64,000 nucleotides of DNA from the NCBI RefSeq assembly GCF_030680935.1, contig NZ_JAUXUP010000059.1, forward strand, positions 1 through 64,000. The letters run 5' to 3'. The stretch is from Polaromonas sp. (GTDB lineage: Bacteria > Pseudomonadota > Gammaproteobacteria > Burkholderiales > Burkholderiaceae_C). Positions 15,928-24,994 of the stretch are shown piece by piece. Numbering within the stretch: the stretch's first letter is position 1; every line of letters starts with the position of its first letter. Position numbers and translations under genes: made by a program. Below the pieces are notes generated by a model, which did no database searches, was not told the DNA's origin, and was given only the letters and a program-made list of their open reading frames with translations.

Positions 15928-16506
15928 TCAGTATGTCCGCGCAGGGGGCACTGATCTCACAAATTCAAGGTGTTCTGTCCAACCTTTGAGGCACTTGTTC
16001 CACTCGCCCCTGTGGCAATGGGGGTCATACCTGCGTTGCAGGGCGAAGACACGTTCTTTCGGTATGCCGGCTCGGGCATAGGCCAGAAAATCTGTGTACG
16101 AGTCTCCATAGGCGTAGCTTATATCCCATTCCTCGCTGATGATCTTTTTCAGCATGCGCGCCTTGTAGTCATCTGGAAAGTCGCGCTCTTCGTCTGTTTG
16201 TGCCACCAATACGCTGCCTGACGGAAACCTGTTGCTGGTCAGCCAGCCCGGTATGTTGGCCGAGACGAAACCGGCACGGGTGCTGAGGTAGAAAATCTTG
16301 TAGCCCTTTTTGGCGAACAGTTGCGCGGCGTCGGCGGCGTGTTCTCGCGCTTCAAAAATGGTGAGTACATCGGGCGTCAGCGTCCCGTCGATGTCAAACA
16401 CAACCGCCTGAGCCTTCTTTTGCGGGGGCGGCAGAACCGGGTCAGACGGCAGTTGCGCACAACCGACACACAACATCGCTGTCAACACAATGATCAGGTG
16501 ACGCAT
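15928..16506 (-). CDS. HAD-family phosphatase, probable lipoprotein (lipin/LNS2-like)
   Basis: This 192-residue protein begins with a hydrophobic leader ending in LCVGCAQ, a lipobox-like site whose -3 position is not ideal. The HAD catalytic motif VVFDIDGTLT (Asp38 and Asp40) follows. FYLSTRAGF provides motif II, and AYGDSYTDFLAYARAGIP resembles motif IV and the LNS2 domain of lipin-type phosphatidate phosphatases. It is probably a periplasmic membrane-anchored phosphatase; the substrate is uncertain. AAGGAAACTCC precedes the ATG. Five 7-bp tandem units lie just upstream. Confidence 0.75.
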   Translation of the reverse strand: MRHLIIVLTAMLCVGCAQLPSDPVLPPPQKKAQAVVFDIDGTLTPDVLTIFEAREHAADAAQLFAKKGYKIFYLSTRAGFVSANIPGWLTSNRFPSGSVLVAQTDEERDFPDDYKARMLKKIISEEWDISYAYGDSYTDFLAYARAGIPKERVFALQRRYDPHCHRGEWNKCLKGWTEHLEFVRSVPPARTY

Positions 16507-16529
16507 GGAGTTTCCTTTCGGGATGACAG

Positions 16530-16564
16530 GTAACCGGTAACCGGTGGCGGGTGGCGGGTGGCGG
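16530..16564. repeat. Five tandem 7-bp units
   Basis: Two units of GTAACCG are followed by three units of GTGGCGG with no gaps, 35 bp in all. The tract lies 24 bp upstream of the HAD lipoprotein start and 13 bp beyond the end of the amidohydrolase gene. Confidence 0.85.
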
Positions 16565-16576
16565 GGGAAAGGATAT

Positions 16577-17368
16577 TCATTTGCGCAGAAGGTCGTACTC
16601 GGTCATGAAAACCACCAGCGCGTCCGCCAGGTCTTCTGCCAGGCGTGTATTCGCCCTGTGGTTTCTGCCGAACTCCAGCTGTATGGCGTCTATGCCTTGT
16701 GGTTGGTGGCTGCCATAAGTGGCTACCGTGTGGCCGCCGGCATACCGGGGGTCTTCACGCAGTGACTCTGCACCCACGGCGGGATGGACCGGGTAACCCT
16801 TGGATGCCAGCACGCCAGTGATGCTTTTTTCACCCTGCAGCGCGGGCTGGCCAAATCGACCCAGCAACGTTTTGGCTGTCAGCCCTGCGCGTGTGCCGCG
16901 AAATGTGGTGTCTGGGTCTCCCGACTGACCGTGTACATCAACCATCAACGCACCGGCAGGAAACTTTGTCTTGATCTCTGCGATGTAAGCGGTGATCTGG
17001 TCATGGTAGGCCCGGTACGCGGGCAGGGCGTCCTGCGATTCCATGGCCTCCTGCTCGGGCCGGTTGGCGTCCAGGTATTTCCGGCTGAATCTGGCCACCA
17101 CGATGTAAGGCCGCTTGCCCAGACGCGCTTCAAGCAATGTGGCCACGCGCTCGGCAAGTTCCCGGGTACCTGCATCGCGGACCACAGTGCCTTTGGTGCG
17201 GGCAGGCAACGCGTCCAGGGGCTCAGCACCGTCGTGCGGCACGGTCAGGATCAGCGGCAGCGACCCTTTGGTAGAAACCACCATGGCCGATGCATCGTAG
17301 GCAAAAGCAGCGCCCGGCAGGGCAACGCAGGCCAGCAGGGAAAGCAGGGCTTGGCGGAACATGCGCAT
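16577..17368 (-). CDS. Exported N-formylglutamate amidohydrolase-like protein
   Basis: The 263-residue product has a signal peptide (MRMFRQALLSLLACVALPGAAFA). Its mature domain has the N-formylglutamate amidohydrolase/FGase fold, with LILTVPHDGAEP, ALMVDVHGQSGDPDTTFRGT and AIQLEFGRNHR supplying likely zinc ligands His, Asp/His and Glu. Cytoplasmic HutG acts in histidine degradation, but this exported version more probably cleaves an extracellular amide or peptide. The ATG at 17368 is preceded by AGGAG; longer in-frame starts lack support. Confidence 0.78.
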   Translation of the reverse strand: MRMFRQALLSLLACVALPGAAFAYDASAMVVSTKGSLPLILTVPHDGAEPLDALPARTKGTVVRDAGTRELAERVATLLEARLGKRPYIVVARFSRKYLDANRPEQEAMESQDALPAYRAYHDQITAYIAEIKTKFPAGALMVDVHGQSGDPDTTFRGTRAGLTAKTLLGRFGQPALQGEKSITGVLASKGYPVHPAVGAESLREDPRYAGGHTVATYGSHQPQGIDAIQLEFGRNHRANTRLAEDLADALVVFMTEYDLLRK

Positions 17369-17550
17369 GAAGGGTGACTCCTGAATAGTCCACGGCGAAC
17401 CCCAGACGGGATGCAGTACGCGGGCGTGGCGGCGGCTGGACCAGGAACGGTCCTGCCACATGGCACGATTTTAGGCAGCCACCAGCGGTGCGCATCCCCC
17501 AATCGGAGGGCAGGGCTGGCCTTTGTTGATCTGCTGCGGCGCAGGCATCG

Positions 17551-18306
17551 TCAGGCGAGACGCCGCAACAAACCCGGCACCGACGATACCAGCAGCGCAA
17601 TGCCGGTACAAGTCAGCAGACTCAGCACCACCTTGCGAAAGGTAGCCTCACTGATACCGATATAGAGCCGCGCACCCAGTAGCGAGGGGATCAGCATGGC
17701 GGGCGCGACTATGGCCAGAAAGGGCAAGGTAGCGCTGCTGATGACGCCCGTGGCGACATAGGTGCCGAAGGTGACCAGCAGCATGGATAAATTGAAGTTC
17801 TGCACGATGGCGCGCTGGCTGTCTTTTTGCATGCCGCGCAGCGTGCACCAGAGGGTCGGCAACACGCCGGTAAAACCTCCCAGCGCGCCCATCACACCGC
17901 CGCCTGCGCCTATCACTGCGTCTGCGATCTGCCCGCCGCGTGTGATGCGTGGCAGTTGTGCACTGAACAGCATGGCCGGGCACCAGACGGCCAGCAAGGC
18001 GCCCAGAAAAGCCTTGAACACCTGAACGTCCAGCTGTGGCAACAGCCACATGCCCATCGGAAGGCCGAGCAGACCACCCAACACAAACGGTGCCAGTGTT
18101 TTGAGGTCAAATCCGCGCCGCACCGTGACGGCTGCAATGATCTGGCCGGTCAGGGCACCAAACACCGCCATGGCCGCCGCCAGGCGCGGGTCGATCGTCC
18201 AGGCCCAGAAGGACATGGCCACCAGGCCGAAACCAAAACCCGACAGACCCTGTACAAAACCCGCTGCGACGGCACCGGCAATGATGACCAGCGTTTGTGA
18301 GTCCAT
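17551..18306 (-). CDS. TSUP (TauE/SafE) family permease
   Basis: The 251-residue protein has seven to eight predicted helices. The repeat signatures GFVQGLSGFGFGLVAM and GGGVMGALGGFTGVLPTLW mark the sulfite/sulfonate exporter (TSUP) family. The substrate may be a sulfur-containing or other organic anion. It starts 9 bp after the stop of the acyl-CoA ligase gene in the same direction, so the two are probably one operon. Confidence 0.87.
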   Translation of the reverse strand: MDSQTLVIIAGAVAAGFVQGLSGFGFGLVAMSFWAWTIDPRLAAAMAVFGALTGQIIAAVTVRRGFDLKTLAPFVLGGLLGLPMGMWLLPQLDVQVFKAFLGALLAVWCPAMLFSAQLPRITRGGQIADAVIGAGGGVMGALGGFTGVLPTLWCTLRGMQKDSQRAIVQNFNLSMLLVTFGTYVATGVISSATLPFLAIVAPAMLIPSLLGARLYIGISEATFRKVVLSLLTCTGIALLVSSVPGLLRRLA

Positions 18307-18315
18307 GCGCTTGGC

Positions 18316-19872
18316 TTATGGGCGCTCTGCAACTGGCTGAAAGCTGTCACGAAGCTCGCGCTTGAGTACCTTGCCGATGGCGCTTCGCGGCAATTCATCC
18401 ATCCATTGCAGGTGGCCCAGGCGCTGGTTCTTGCCCACCTGGTTGTTGACCCACGCCAGCAGGTCTTCAGCGGACGCGATTTGCCCCGGGCGGCGCACCA
18501 CAAATGCCGCGGGCGTTTCGCCCCATTTCTCCGAGGGCACGCCCACCACCGCAGCTTCCAGCACACAAGCGTGATTCCGCAGGATGGCCTCCAGGTCACT
18601 GGGGTAGACGTTGAAGCCGCCGGAGATGAGCATGTCTTTTTTGCGGTCAAAAAGAGTGAGAAATCCATCCGCGTCGAAGCGCCCAATGTCGCCGGTGCGG
18701 ATAAAACGTTTGCCCTGCGGGTCAAACCATTCAGCGTCGCGGGTTTTTTCCGGCTGGCCGTGGTAACCGGTCATCATGCCGCCCGAATGGCCGACCACCT
18801 CCCCCGCCTCACCGGGAGCGACCTCGACACCGTGGTCATCAATCAGGCGGATATCGTGGCCCTCAGCGGGTTGACCCACGGTGTGTAATTTGTCCGGGTG
18901 GGCGTGGGCCTCCAGGATGCAGGTGCCGCCGCCCTCGGTCATGCCGTAAAACTCTACCAGGCCACCCGGCCAGCGCTTGAGAACGTCGGCCTTGAGTGCG
19001 GCGGTAAAGGGGGCGCTGGTGGAAAACTTCACCAGAAAGCTGGACAAATCGAACCGGTCAAAGTCGGCATGCGCCATCAGCCGCTGGTATTGCACCGGCA
19101 CCAGCATGGTGTGCGTGACACGGTGGGTTTGGGCCAGTGCCAGGTAGCCTGCGACGTCGAATTTTGGCATCAGCACCACTGTGCCGCCAGCACTGAGCGT
19201 AGGGAATAAAACTACCAGCGTGGTGTTGGAGTACAGCGGTGTGGAAAGCAGGGTGACGGTGTTGCCGTCGTAGCTGTAGCTGGTTGCGCGGCGCACATGG
19301 GTCCAGCGCATGCCGTGTGATTGCACGATCCCCTTGGGCTCGCCGGTGGTTCCCGATGAATAGATGATGTTGAACGGCCAGTCAGCCTGAACGGCCACTG
19401 GCGCGGGTTGTTGGCCGGCTTCTGCCAGCCAGCTGTTGAGTGTGCGGCCGACGGCTGTGTTGTCCATGGCGATACGGGCAGGCGAGCCCGCACCTGTGCC
19501 AGCCGGCCCCAGCGACTCGCCGCCGTGGGCGTCGGTGAACACCCGTTTTGCCTGTGCGTCCTGCAGCATGCGCTGCAGGCTGCCCGCGCCGGAGCCGGGG
19601 GCCAGCGGCGCTACCGTCACGCCAGCCGGCAAAGCGCCCAGGAAGACTGCGGTGTATTCCATCGACATGCCCGCGCAGATGGCGATGGCGTCGCCGGGGC
19701 GAATACCGTCGCGCTGCAACGCACACGCAATGCGGTCCATCAGCGCATCGAGTGTGGCGTAGTCCATCCGGCGCTCGCCCTGGACCAGCACCGGCCGGGA
19801 GGGGGCTTGCTGCGCGTGCTGGCGAATCAGGTCGCTGATGAGTCCGAATTCGGTATCGAGAGCTGGGGTCAT
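18316..19872 (-). CDS. AMP-dependent acyl-CoA synthetase/ligase
   Basis: The 518-residue ANL-superfamily enzyme activates a carboxylic acid to an acyl adenylate and transfers it to CoA. Motifs are the P-loop YSSGTTGEPKGIVQSH (about residue 170), VEFYGMTEGGGTC, the hinge FDRKKDMLISGGFNVYPSDLE and RSAIGKVLKREL with the catalytic lysine near the C-terminus. The acid specificity is not evident; pairing with a TSUP permease suggests an exported or imported organic acid. No clear Shine-Dalgarno sequence precedes the ATG. Confidence 0.9.
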   Translation of the reverse strand: MTPALDTEFGLISDLIRQHAQQAPSRPVLVQGERRMDYATLDALMDRIACALQRDGIRPGDAIAICAGMSMEYTAVFLGALPAGVTVAPLAPGSGAGSLQRMLQDAQAKRVFTDAHGGESLGPAGTGAGSPARIAMDNTAVGRTLNSWLAEAGQQPAPVAVQADWPFNIIYSSGTTGEPKGIVQSHGMRWTHVRRATSYSYDGNTVTLLSTPLYSNTTLVVLFPTLSAGGTVVLMPKFDVAGYLALAQTHRVTHTMLVPVQYQRLMAHADFDRFDLSSFLVKFSTSAPFTAALKADVLKRWPGGLVEFYGMTEGGGTCILEAHAHPDKLHTVGQPAEGHDIRLIDDHGVEVAPGEAGEVVGHSGGMMTGYHGQPEKTRDAEWFDPQGKRFIRTGDIGRFDADGFLTLFDRKKDMLISGGFNVYPSDLEAILRNHACVLEAAVVGVPSEKWGETPAAFVVRRPGQIASAEDLLAWVNNQVGKNQRLGHLQWMDELPRSAIGKVLKRELRDSFQPVAERP

Positions 19873-19984
19873 GGGATCCGTTCTGAAAGCTGTGCTTCAC
19901 ATGGTAGTCAGCATCTGCACAACCCCCTGTCGCGTGGTTCACACGCGGCGGCCCGGATTCAATTCTGGTGTGCCCTTGCCCGCA

Positions 19985-22879
19985 TCAGGCGTAATCGGCC
20001 ACCGGCACACAACTGCAAAACAGGTTGCGGTCGCCGTACACGTTGTCCACGCGCCCGACGGGTGGCCAATACTTGACCAGCTTGAGAGTGGCCAGCGGGA
20101 AGGCGCCGGTTTCGCGCGAATAGGGCCGGTCCCAGTCGGTACCCAGCAGGCTGGCAGCGGTGTGCGGTGCATGTTTCAGCGGGTTGTTGTCCTGCGGCCA
20201 GCTGCCGTCTTCGACTTTGCGGATTTCGTCCCGGATGGCAATCATCGCGTTGATGAAACGGTCCAGCTCGGCCAGTGTTTCGCTCTCAGTGGGCTCAACC
20301 ATCAGGGTACCCGGCACCGGAAAGCTCAGCGTGGGCGCGTGAAACCCGTAATCCATCAGGCGCTTGGCCACGTCCTCGGCGCTGATGCCGCTGCTTTCCT
20401 TGAGCGGCCGCAGGTCCAGGATGCACTCGTGCGCCACATGGCCGTTTTCGCTGGCGTACAGCGTCGGGTAGTGGTCTTTGAGCCGCGCGCTGATGTAGTT
20501 GGCGCTCAGGATGGCGATCTCGGTAGCTTGCTGCAGGCCTTCGGGGCCCATCATGCGGCAGTACATCCAGCTGATGGGCAGCACAGAAGCGTTGCCGAGT
20601 GGCGCTGCTGAAATCGCGCCGACGCCGTTGACAGGGATGCCCGCCGTGGCGTGGCCGGGCAGATACGGCACCAGGTCGGCCACCACACACACCGGGCCCA
20701 CGCCCGGTCCGCCGCCGCCGTGCGGAATGCAAAAAGTCTTGTGCAAATTCAGGTGGCTCACATCGCCGCCAAATTCGCCGGGGGCAGCGACGCCGACCAG
20801 CGCGTTCATGTTCGCGCCATCCACATAGACGCGGCCGCCGTGCGAATGCACAAGGGCGCAAAGCTCTTTCACCTGGGTTTCAAACACACCGTGGGTGCTG
20901 GGGTAGGTGATCATCATGCAGGACAGCTTGTCGCTGTACTGCTCGCACTTGGCTTTCAGATCGGCCATGTCGACATTGCCCTGCGCGTCGCAGGCGGTGA
21001 CCACCACCGTCATGCCGACCATCTGCGCACTGGCCGGGTTGGTACCGTGGGCAGAAGAAGGAATCAAACAGATGTTGCGGTGGCCCTGGCCTTTGGCTTC
21101 ATGAAAGGCCTTGATCACCAGCAGGCCGGCGTATTCGCCTTGCGAGCCAGCGTTGGGCTGCAGGCTGATGCCGGCATACCCAGTGGCCTGGCACAACCAG
21201 TCGCGCAATTGTTGGTCCAGCTCGGCGTAGCCCTGCAACTGGTCCTGCGGTGCGAAGGGGTGGATGTTGGCAAACTCCGGCCAGGTGACGGGGATCATCT
21301 CGCTGGTGGCGTTGAGCTTCATGGTGCAGCTGCCCAGCGGAATCATGCTGCGGTCCAGCGCCAGATCCTTGTCGCTGAGCATGCGGATGTAACGCAGCAT
21401 GCCGGTTTCGGAATGGTGGGTATTGAACACTGGGTGGGTCAGAAAGGGTGTGCTGCGGCGCAGTTCCTCGGGGATCAGCGGCTCCACGCCTTTTTCAAAG
21501 TCACTCAGGCGCGGCATCGGTTTGCCGGGTTTCACAAAGAAGGACCAGAGCATCTCCAGGTCTTCGCGGGTGGTGGTTTCATCCAGCGACACGCCCAGGT
21601 GATTGTTCAGGCGATATCGGAGGTTGGCCCCCGACTGGCGTGCGCGCTCAGCTATTGAATTGGTAGCATCCCCGGTCTTGATGGTGACCGAGTCGAAGGC
21701 GCTGGAATTGGTGATCTCGTAGCCCATCTGCTGCATGCCGCGCACAAAAATAGCGGTGTAGCTGGCCACCCGCTGCGCAATGCGCTGCAGGCCTTGCGGG
21801 CCGTGGTACACCGCGTACATGCTGGCCAGCACGGCCGGCAGCACCTGCGCGGTGCAGATGTTGGAGGTGGCCTTTTCGCGGCGAATGTGTTGCTCTCGGG
21901 TCTGCAGGGCCAGGCGGTAGGTCGGGTTGCCGTGTACATCGATGCTGACACCGACGAGGCGCCCGGGCAGCGAGCGCTTGTATTCGTCGCGGCAAGCCAG
22001 GTAGGCCGCATGTGGCCCTCCGTTGCCCATGGCCACGCCGAAACGCTGGGTGTTGCCCAGCACAATGTCGGCGTCCCACTCGCCGGGTGGCGCCAGCAGC
22101 GTCAGCGCCAGCAGGTCGGCGGCCACGCACAGGGCGGCGCCTGTTGCGTGGGCGTGGCCAGCCAGCGGGCGAAGGTCGTGGATCATGCCGGTGGTGGCGG
22201 GGTATTGCGCCAGCACGCCAAAGTAGTCGCCCTCTGCCATCAGCTGGGGCAGGGTGACGGCGGCGGTGCTGACCTTGACGGTGATGCCCAGCGGTTTGGA
22301 ACGGGTCTGGATCACTTCAATGGTTTGCGGGTGGCAGTCGCCGGCCACGATGAAAACATTGCTTTTGCTCTTCACGCTGCGTTTGGCCAGCGTCATCGCT
22401 TCGGCTGCGGCGGTGGCTTCATCGAGCATGGAGGCGTTGGCAATGGGCATGCCGGTCAGGTCGCAGACCATGGTCTGGAAGTTGACCAGCGCTTCCATGC
22501 GGCCTTGCGAAATTTCTGCCTGGTAAGGCGTGTAGGCCGTGTACCAGGCCGGGTTTTCAAGGATGTTGCGCAGAATCACGCCGGGTGTGTGGGTGCCGTA
22601 ATAACCCTGGCCGATAAAACTCTTGAAAACCTTGTTTTTGGCCGCCATGGCTTTCAGCTCGGCCAGGGCCTGGGCCTCAGTCACCGGCGCCGGAATTGCC
22701 ATGGCCTGGCTACGCGCAATGCTGCGCGGCACGATACCCTCAATCAGCGCGCGACGCGAAGCCGAGCCCACCACGCTGAGCATGTGGGTCTCGTCGGCGT
22801 CATCAATGCCGATGTGGCGGGCGATGAATTCGGAAGTATTTTCAAGCTCGCGCAGTGGTTTGGCGGTGGGCATCAGCAT
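19985..22879 (-). CDS. gcvP: Glycine dehydrogenase (decarboxylating), P protein
   Basis: The 964-residue PLP enzyme decarboxylates glycine and passes the aminomethyl group to GcvH. The PLP lysine is in [17 protein letters not shown], and [18 protein letters not shown] and [12 protein letters not shown] are further family blocks. The start at 22879 gives [24 protein letters not shown]; an in-frame ATG at 22930 lies inside a palindromic repeat and is rejected. The segment [13 protein letters not shown] (about 21637-21668) coincides with a copy of the dispersed AGCTAT element and may be repeat-derived. It is the third gene of gcvTHP. Confidence 0.97.
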   Translation of the reverse strand: MLMPTAKPLRELENTSEFIARHIGIDDADETHMLSVVGSASRRALIEGIVPRSIARSQAMAIPAPVTEAQALAELKAMAAKNKVFKSFIGQGYYGTHTPGVILRNILENPAWYTAYTPYQAEISQGRMEALVNFQTMVCDLTGMPIANASMLDEATAAAEAMTLAKRSVKSKSNVFIVAGDCHPQTIEVIQTRSKPLGITVKVSTAAVTLPQLMAEGDYFGVLAQYPATTGMIHDLRPLAGHAHATGAALCVAADLLALTLLAPPGEWDADIVLGNTQRFGVAMGNGGPHAAYLACRDEYKRSLPGRLVGVSIDVHGNPTYRLALQTREQHIRREKATSNICTAQVLPAVLASMYAVYHGPQGLQRIAQRVASYTAIFVRGMQQMGYEITNSSAFDSVTIKTGDATNSIAERARQSGANLRYRLNNHLGVSLDETTTREDLEMLWSFFVKPGKPMPRLSDFEKGVEPLIPEELRRSTPFLTHPVFNTHHSETGMLRYIRMLSDKDLALDRSMIPLGSCTMKLNATSEMIPVTWPEFANIHPFAPQDQLQGYAELDQQLRDWLCQATGYAGISLQPNAGSQGEYAGLLVIKAFHEAKGQGHRNICLIPSSAHGTNPASAQMVGMTVVVTACDAQGNVDMADLKAKCEQYSDKLSCMMITYPSTHGVFETQVKELCALVHSHGGRVYVDGANMNALVGVAAPGEFGGDVSHLNLHKTFCIPHGGGGPGVGPVCVVADLVPYLPGHATAGIPVNGVGAISAAPLGNASVLPISWMYCRMMGPEGLQQATEIAILSANYISARLKDHYPTLYASENGHVAHECILDLRPLKESSGISAEDVAKRLMDYGFHAPTLSFPVPGTLMVEPTESETLAELDRFINAMIAIRDEIRKVEDGSWPQDNNPLKHAPHTAASLLGTDWDRPYSRETGAFPLATLKLVKYWPPVGRVDNVYGDRNLFCSCVPVADYA
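21637..21668 (+). repeat. Dispersed AGCTAT/ATAGC element, in-frame copy within gcvP
   Basis: GCGTGCGCGCTCAGCTATTG and GGTAGC closely follow the copy at 35224 (GCGTGCTCTGGCAGCTATTG, then ATAGC). It is read through in the gcvP frame on the other strand without disrupting it. Confidence 0.5.
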
Positions 22880-22924
22880 GGCAGGTCCAAAAATGGTGGG
22901 TGGGATATTGCGCTTGCCCCCGTT

Positions 22925-22983
22925 TGTCATCCCGGGCTCTTTCCTCCGGGATCCATGGATTGCGGGTCAGGCCCGCAATGACA
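22925..22983. repeat. 59-bp palindromic intergenic element between gcvH and gcvP
   Basis: It is bounded by TGTCAT and ATGACA. Inside are CCCGGGCTCTTTCCTCCGGG-type and TTGCGGGTCAGGCCCGCAA hairpins and a central ATCCATGGAT. The form resembles REP/MITE-like elements seen in many proteobacteria. It lies in the gcvTHP mRNA. Confidence 0.7.
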
Positions 22984-22998
22984 GGAGCTGCAGTTGAT

Positions 22999-23367
22999 TT
23001 ATGCGGTTGCGGAAAAAGCGGTGTAGCTGGTCTCGTCCATCAGGGCGTCGAGCTGGCCCTTGTCGGCGAGCTTGACCTTGAAGAACCAGCCGGCACCCAG
23101 CGGGTCGCTGTTGGCCAGCGATGGGTCGTCGCGCAGCGCCTCGTTGACTTCAAGCACTTCGCCGCTGATCGGCATGTACACGTCAGCGGCGGCCTTGACG
23201 GACTCGACCACACCGGCCACCTCCTTCTGCGCGAAGCTGCTGCCTACCGAGGGCAGATCGACAAACACAACATCACCCAGCGCGTCCTGTGCATGGGCCG
23301 TGATACCAACGGTGGCGATGTCGCCGTCAACGCTGATCCATTCGTGGTCTTCGGTGTACTTGATCAT
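22999..23367 (-). CDS. gcvH: Glycine cleavage system H protein
   Basis: This 122-residue lipoyl carrier shuttles the methylamine group between the P, T and L proteins. The lipoylated lysine is Lys58 in [19 protein letters not shown]. The start at 23367 ([11 protein letters not shown]) follows GGAGAATCCC; an upstream in-frame ATG gives a non-homologous extension. It lies 25 bp after gcvT and 119 bp before gcvP. Confidence 0.97.
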   Translation of the reverse strand: MIKYTEDHEWISVDGDIATVGITAHAQDALGDVVFVDLPSVGSSFAQKEVAGVVESVKAAADVYMPISGEVLEVNEALRDDPSLANSDPLGAGWFFKVKLADKGQLDALMDETSYTAFSATA

Positions 23368-23392
23368 GGGATTCTCCAGAATAAAAAAAATT

Positions 23393-24535
23393 TCAGCCGC
23401 GAAAATAACGATTTTGGACAAAAGGCATGGCGCTGACCTGCATGGGCACCGCTTTGCCACGCACGATGGCATTCACCAGAGTGCCGATGGCGGCAAACGC
23501 CGGCTGCACGTAGCCCATGGCCACCGGCTGGTTGATGCTGGGCCCCAGCAGGCCGCTGGTGACTTCACCGATGGCCGTACCCTCCATATTCTGCAATTCG
23601 GTGTGGTCGCGCACCGGCACGCGCTCCAGCGCGATCAGTCCGACACGTTTGCGGGTCAAGGTGGCCGGGTCGGCCAGCTGAGCCAGCACCCTGGCCGCAC
23701 CCGGAAAGCCGCCAGCCCGTGCGCCGCCAGTGCGCCTCACTTTCTGGATCGCCCAGTTCAGGCTGGCTTCCACCGGTGTGGTGCTGGTGTCCAGGTCGTT
23801 GCCATACAGGCACAAGCCGGCTTCAAGGCGCAGCGAGTTGCGTGCGCCCAGGCCGACAGGTTTGACTTCGGGCTGCGCAAGCAGGGCTCCAGCCAGCGCA
23901 TCGGCCTGTGAAGCGGGCACGGAAATTTCAAAACCGTCTTCGCCGGTGTAGCCGCTGCGTGTCAGAAAGCAGTCGCAGCCTGCGACCGTAAAACGCCCGC
24001 CGGTCATGAACACCAGTTTTTCAACACCCGGCGCCAACCGCGACAATGCCGCCACGGCTTGCGGCCCCTGTAGCGCGAGCAGCGCCATATCGGGCATGGG
24101 GATGACTTGGCAACGTGTGCCGATTTTTTGCGCGATGTGCGCGATGTCGCCGACCTTGCAGGCACCGTTGACGATCACAAAAATGTCGCCACCGTTCGCA
24201 TAATCGCGGTTGAAAAACATCAGGTCGTCGATGACGCCGCCGTCTTCGTTGAGAAGCAGACCGTAGCGCTGTTTGCCGGCCGGCAGATCAATCACATCGA
24301 CGGGAATCAGGGTCTCCAGGGCGGCCGCGGCGTCGGGGCCGACCAGGCGCAACTGGCCCATGTGCGAAACATCAAACAAGCCGGCTGCCTGGCGTGTGTG
24401 TAGGTGCTCGGCCATCAGGCCGGCGGGGTACTGCACTGGCATCGAGTAGCCTGCAAATGGCACCATGCGCGCGCCCAGCTCCAGGTGCAAGTTATGCAAT
24501 GGCGTTTTCAGCAGGTTGGGGTCGGTAGCGGACAA
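23393..24535 (-). CDS. gcvT: Aminomethyltransferase (glycine cleavage T protein), TTG start
   Basis: The 380-residue folate-binding enzyme makes 5,10-methylene-THF from the aminomethyl-lipoyl group of GcvH. Landmarks are [37 protein letters not shown] with the folate-site region, and [12 protein letters not shown] chose the TTG at 24535 because CGGAGAA lies just upstream and the protein then starts [14 protein letters not shown]. The ATG at 24577 would add 14 residues that include the ribosome-binding site. It is the first gene of gcvTHP and lies directly behind a glycine riboswitch. Confidence 0.95.
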   Translation of the reverse strand: MSATDPNLLKTPLHNLHLELGARMVPFAGYSMPVQYPAGLMAEHLHTRQAAGLFDVSHMGQLRLVGPDAAAALETLIPVDVIDLPAGKQRYGLLLNEDGGVIDDLMFFNRDYANGGDIFVIVNGACKVGDIAHIAQKIGTRCQVIPMPDMALLALQGPQAVAALSRLAPGVEKLVFMTGGRFTVAGCDCFLTRSGYTGEDGFEISVPASQADALAGALLAQPEVKPVGLGARNSLRLEAGLCLYGNDLDTSTTPVEASLNWAIQKVRRTGGARAGGFPGAARVLAQLADPATLTRKRVGLIALERVPVRDHTELQNMEGTAIGEVTSGLLGPSINQPVAMGYVQPAFAAIGTLVNAIVRGKAVPMQVSAMPFVQNRYFRG

Positions 24536-24589
24536 AGGCGTTCTCCGGGGCAAACATACAACATGGCCATAAGCCATGGGCTGCCCCTG

Positions 24590-24800
24590 CTGTCCGCTTT
24601 ACCTGAGAGATTCACCCGGCGATGCGGGTTTGCTCCTTCGGTGGGCCGCCTTGAAGGTGACCTCTCTCCAGTAGGGAACGCCTTTCCGCATGAGCTGCCG
24701 AAGGGCGGTTGCCAGTCCTTTTGCCTGAGCGTTCAGCGCCCCATTGTGGGGGTGCATGCGCCTTCGGCGGTTTTCGGGTGAAAACTCTCTCCTGACCTCG
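24590..24800 (-). promoter_or_regulatory. Tandem glycine riboswitch
   Basis: On the minus strand two aptamers follow each other. The first has GGAGAGAG, CCGCCGAAGGCGCA and CTCAGGCAAAAGGAC. The second has TGGAGAGAG, CACCGAAGGAGCAAA and ATCTCTCAGGTA...GGACAG. These are the diagnostic blocks of glycine aptamers, usually an activating pair for gcv operons. The element ends about 55 nt before the gcvT start codon. Confidence 0.95.
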
Positions 24801-24896
24801 CAAGTGTAGCCCAAGGTTCATGCAGTCGCCCCCTCACTCCAAGGCTCTTCCAGAGGAAAAGGGGGGGCAAGAAAGTGCGGAGCCAGGGATTTTTTC

Positions 24897-24994
24897 CGCA
24901 GGGGCCGCGGAACCGGCTCTGCCCGGCCGCAGGCGCAGCGCCCCCTCGGGGGCAGGAAGCGACACAAAGTGCGCGACCGTGGTGGCTCTATCTA
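24897..24994. repeat. GC-rich gene-end repeat, single arm at dctM end
   Basis: It shares GGCCGCAGGCGCAGCG, a C/G-run hairpin and GTGGCTCTATCTA with the arm at 2974-3061. On the minus strand it begins with TAGATAGAGCC, and the TAG is the stop codon of the permease gene. The rest of 24801-24896 shows no feature. Confidence 0.78.

Noticed and set aside
20651-21658. A 335-codon plus-strand frame opposite gcvP
   Set aside because: Shadow of the glycine dehydrogenase coding sequence; composition (His/Ala/Gly/Val-rich) reflects the opposite strand and no ribosome-binding site is present.
22880-22930. Longer gcvP start at the ATG at 22930
   Set aside because: The ATG lies inside the 59-bp palindromic element and the added residues do not resemble GcvP N-termini; 22879 gives the family start.
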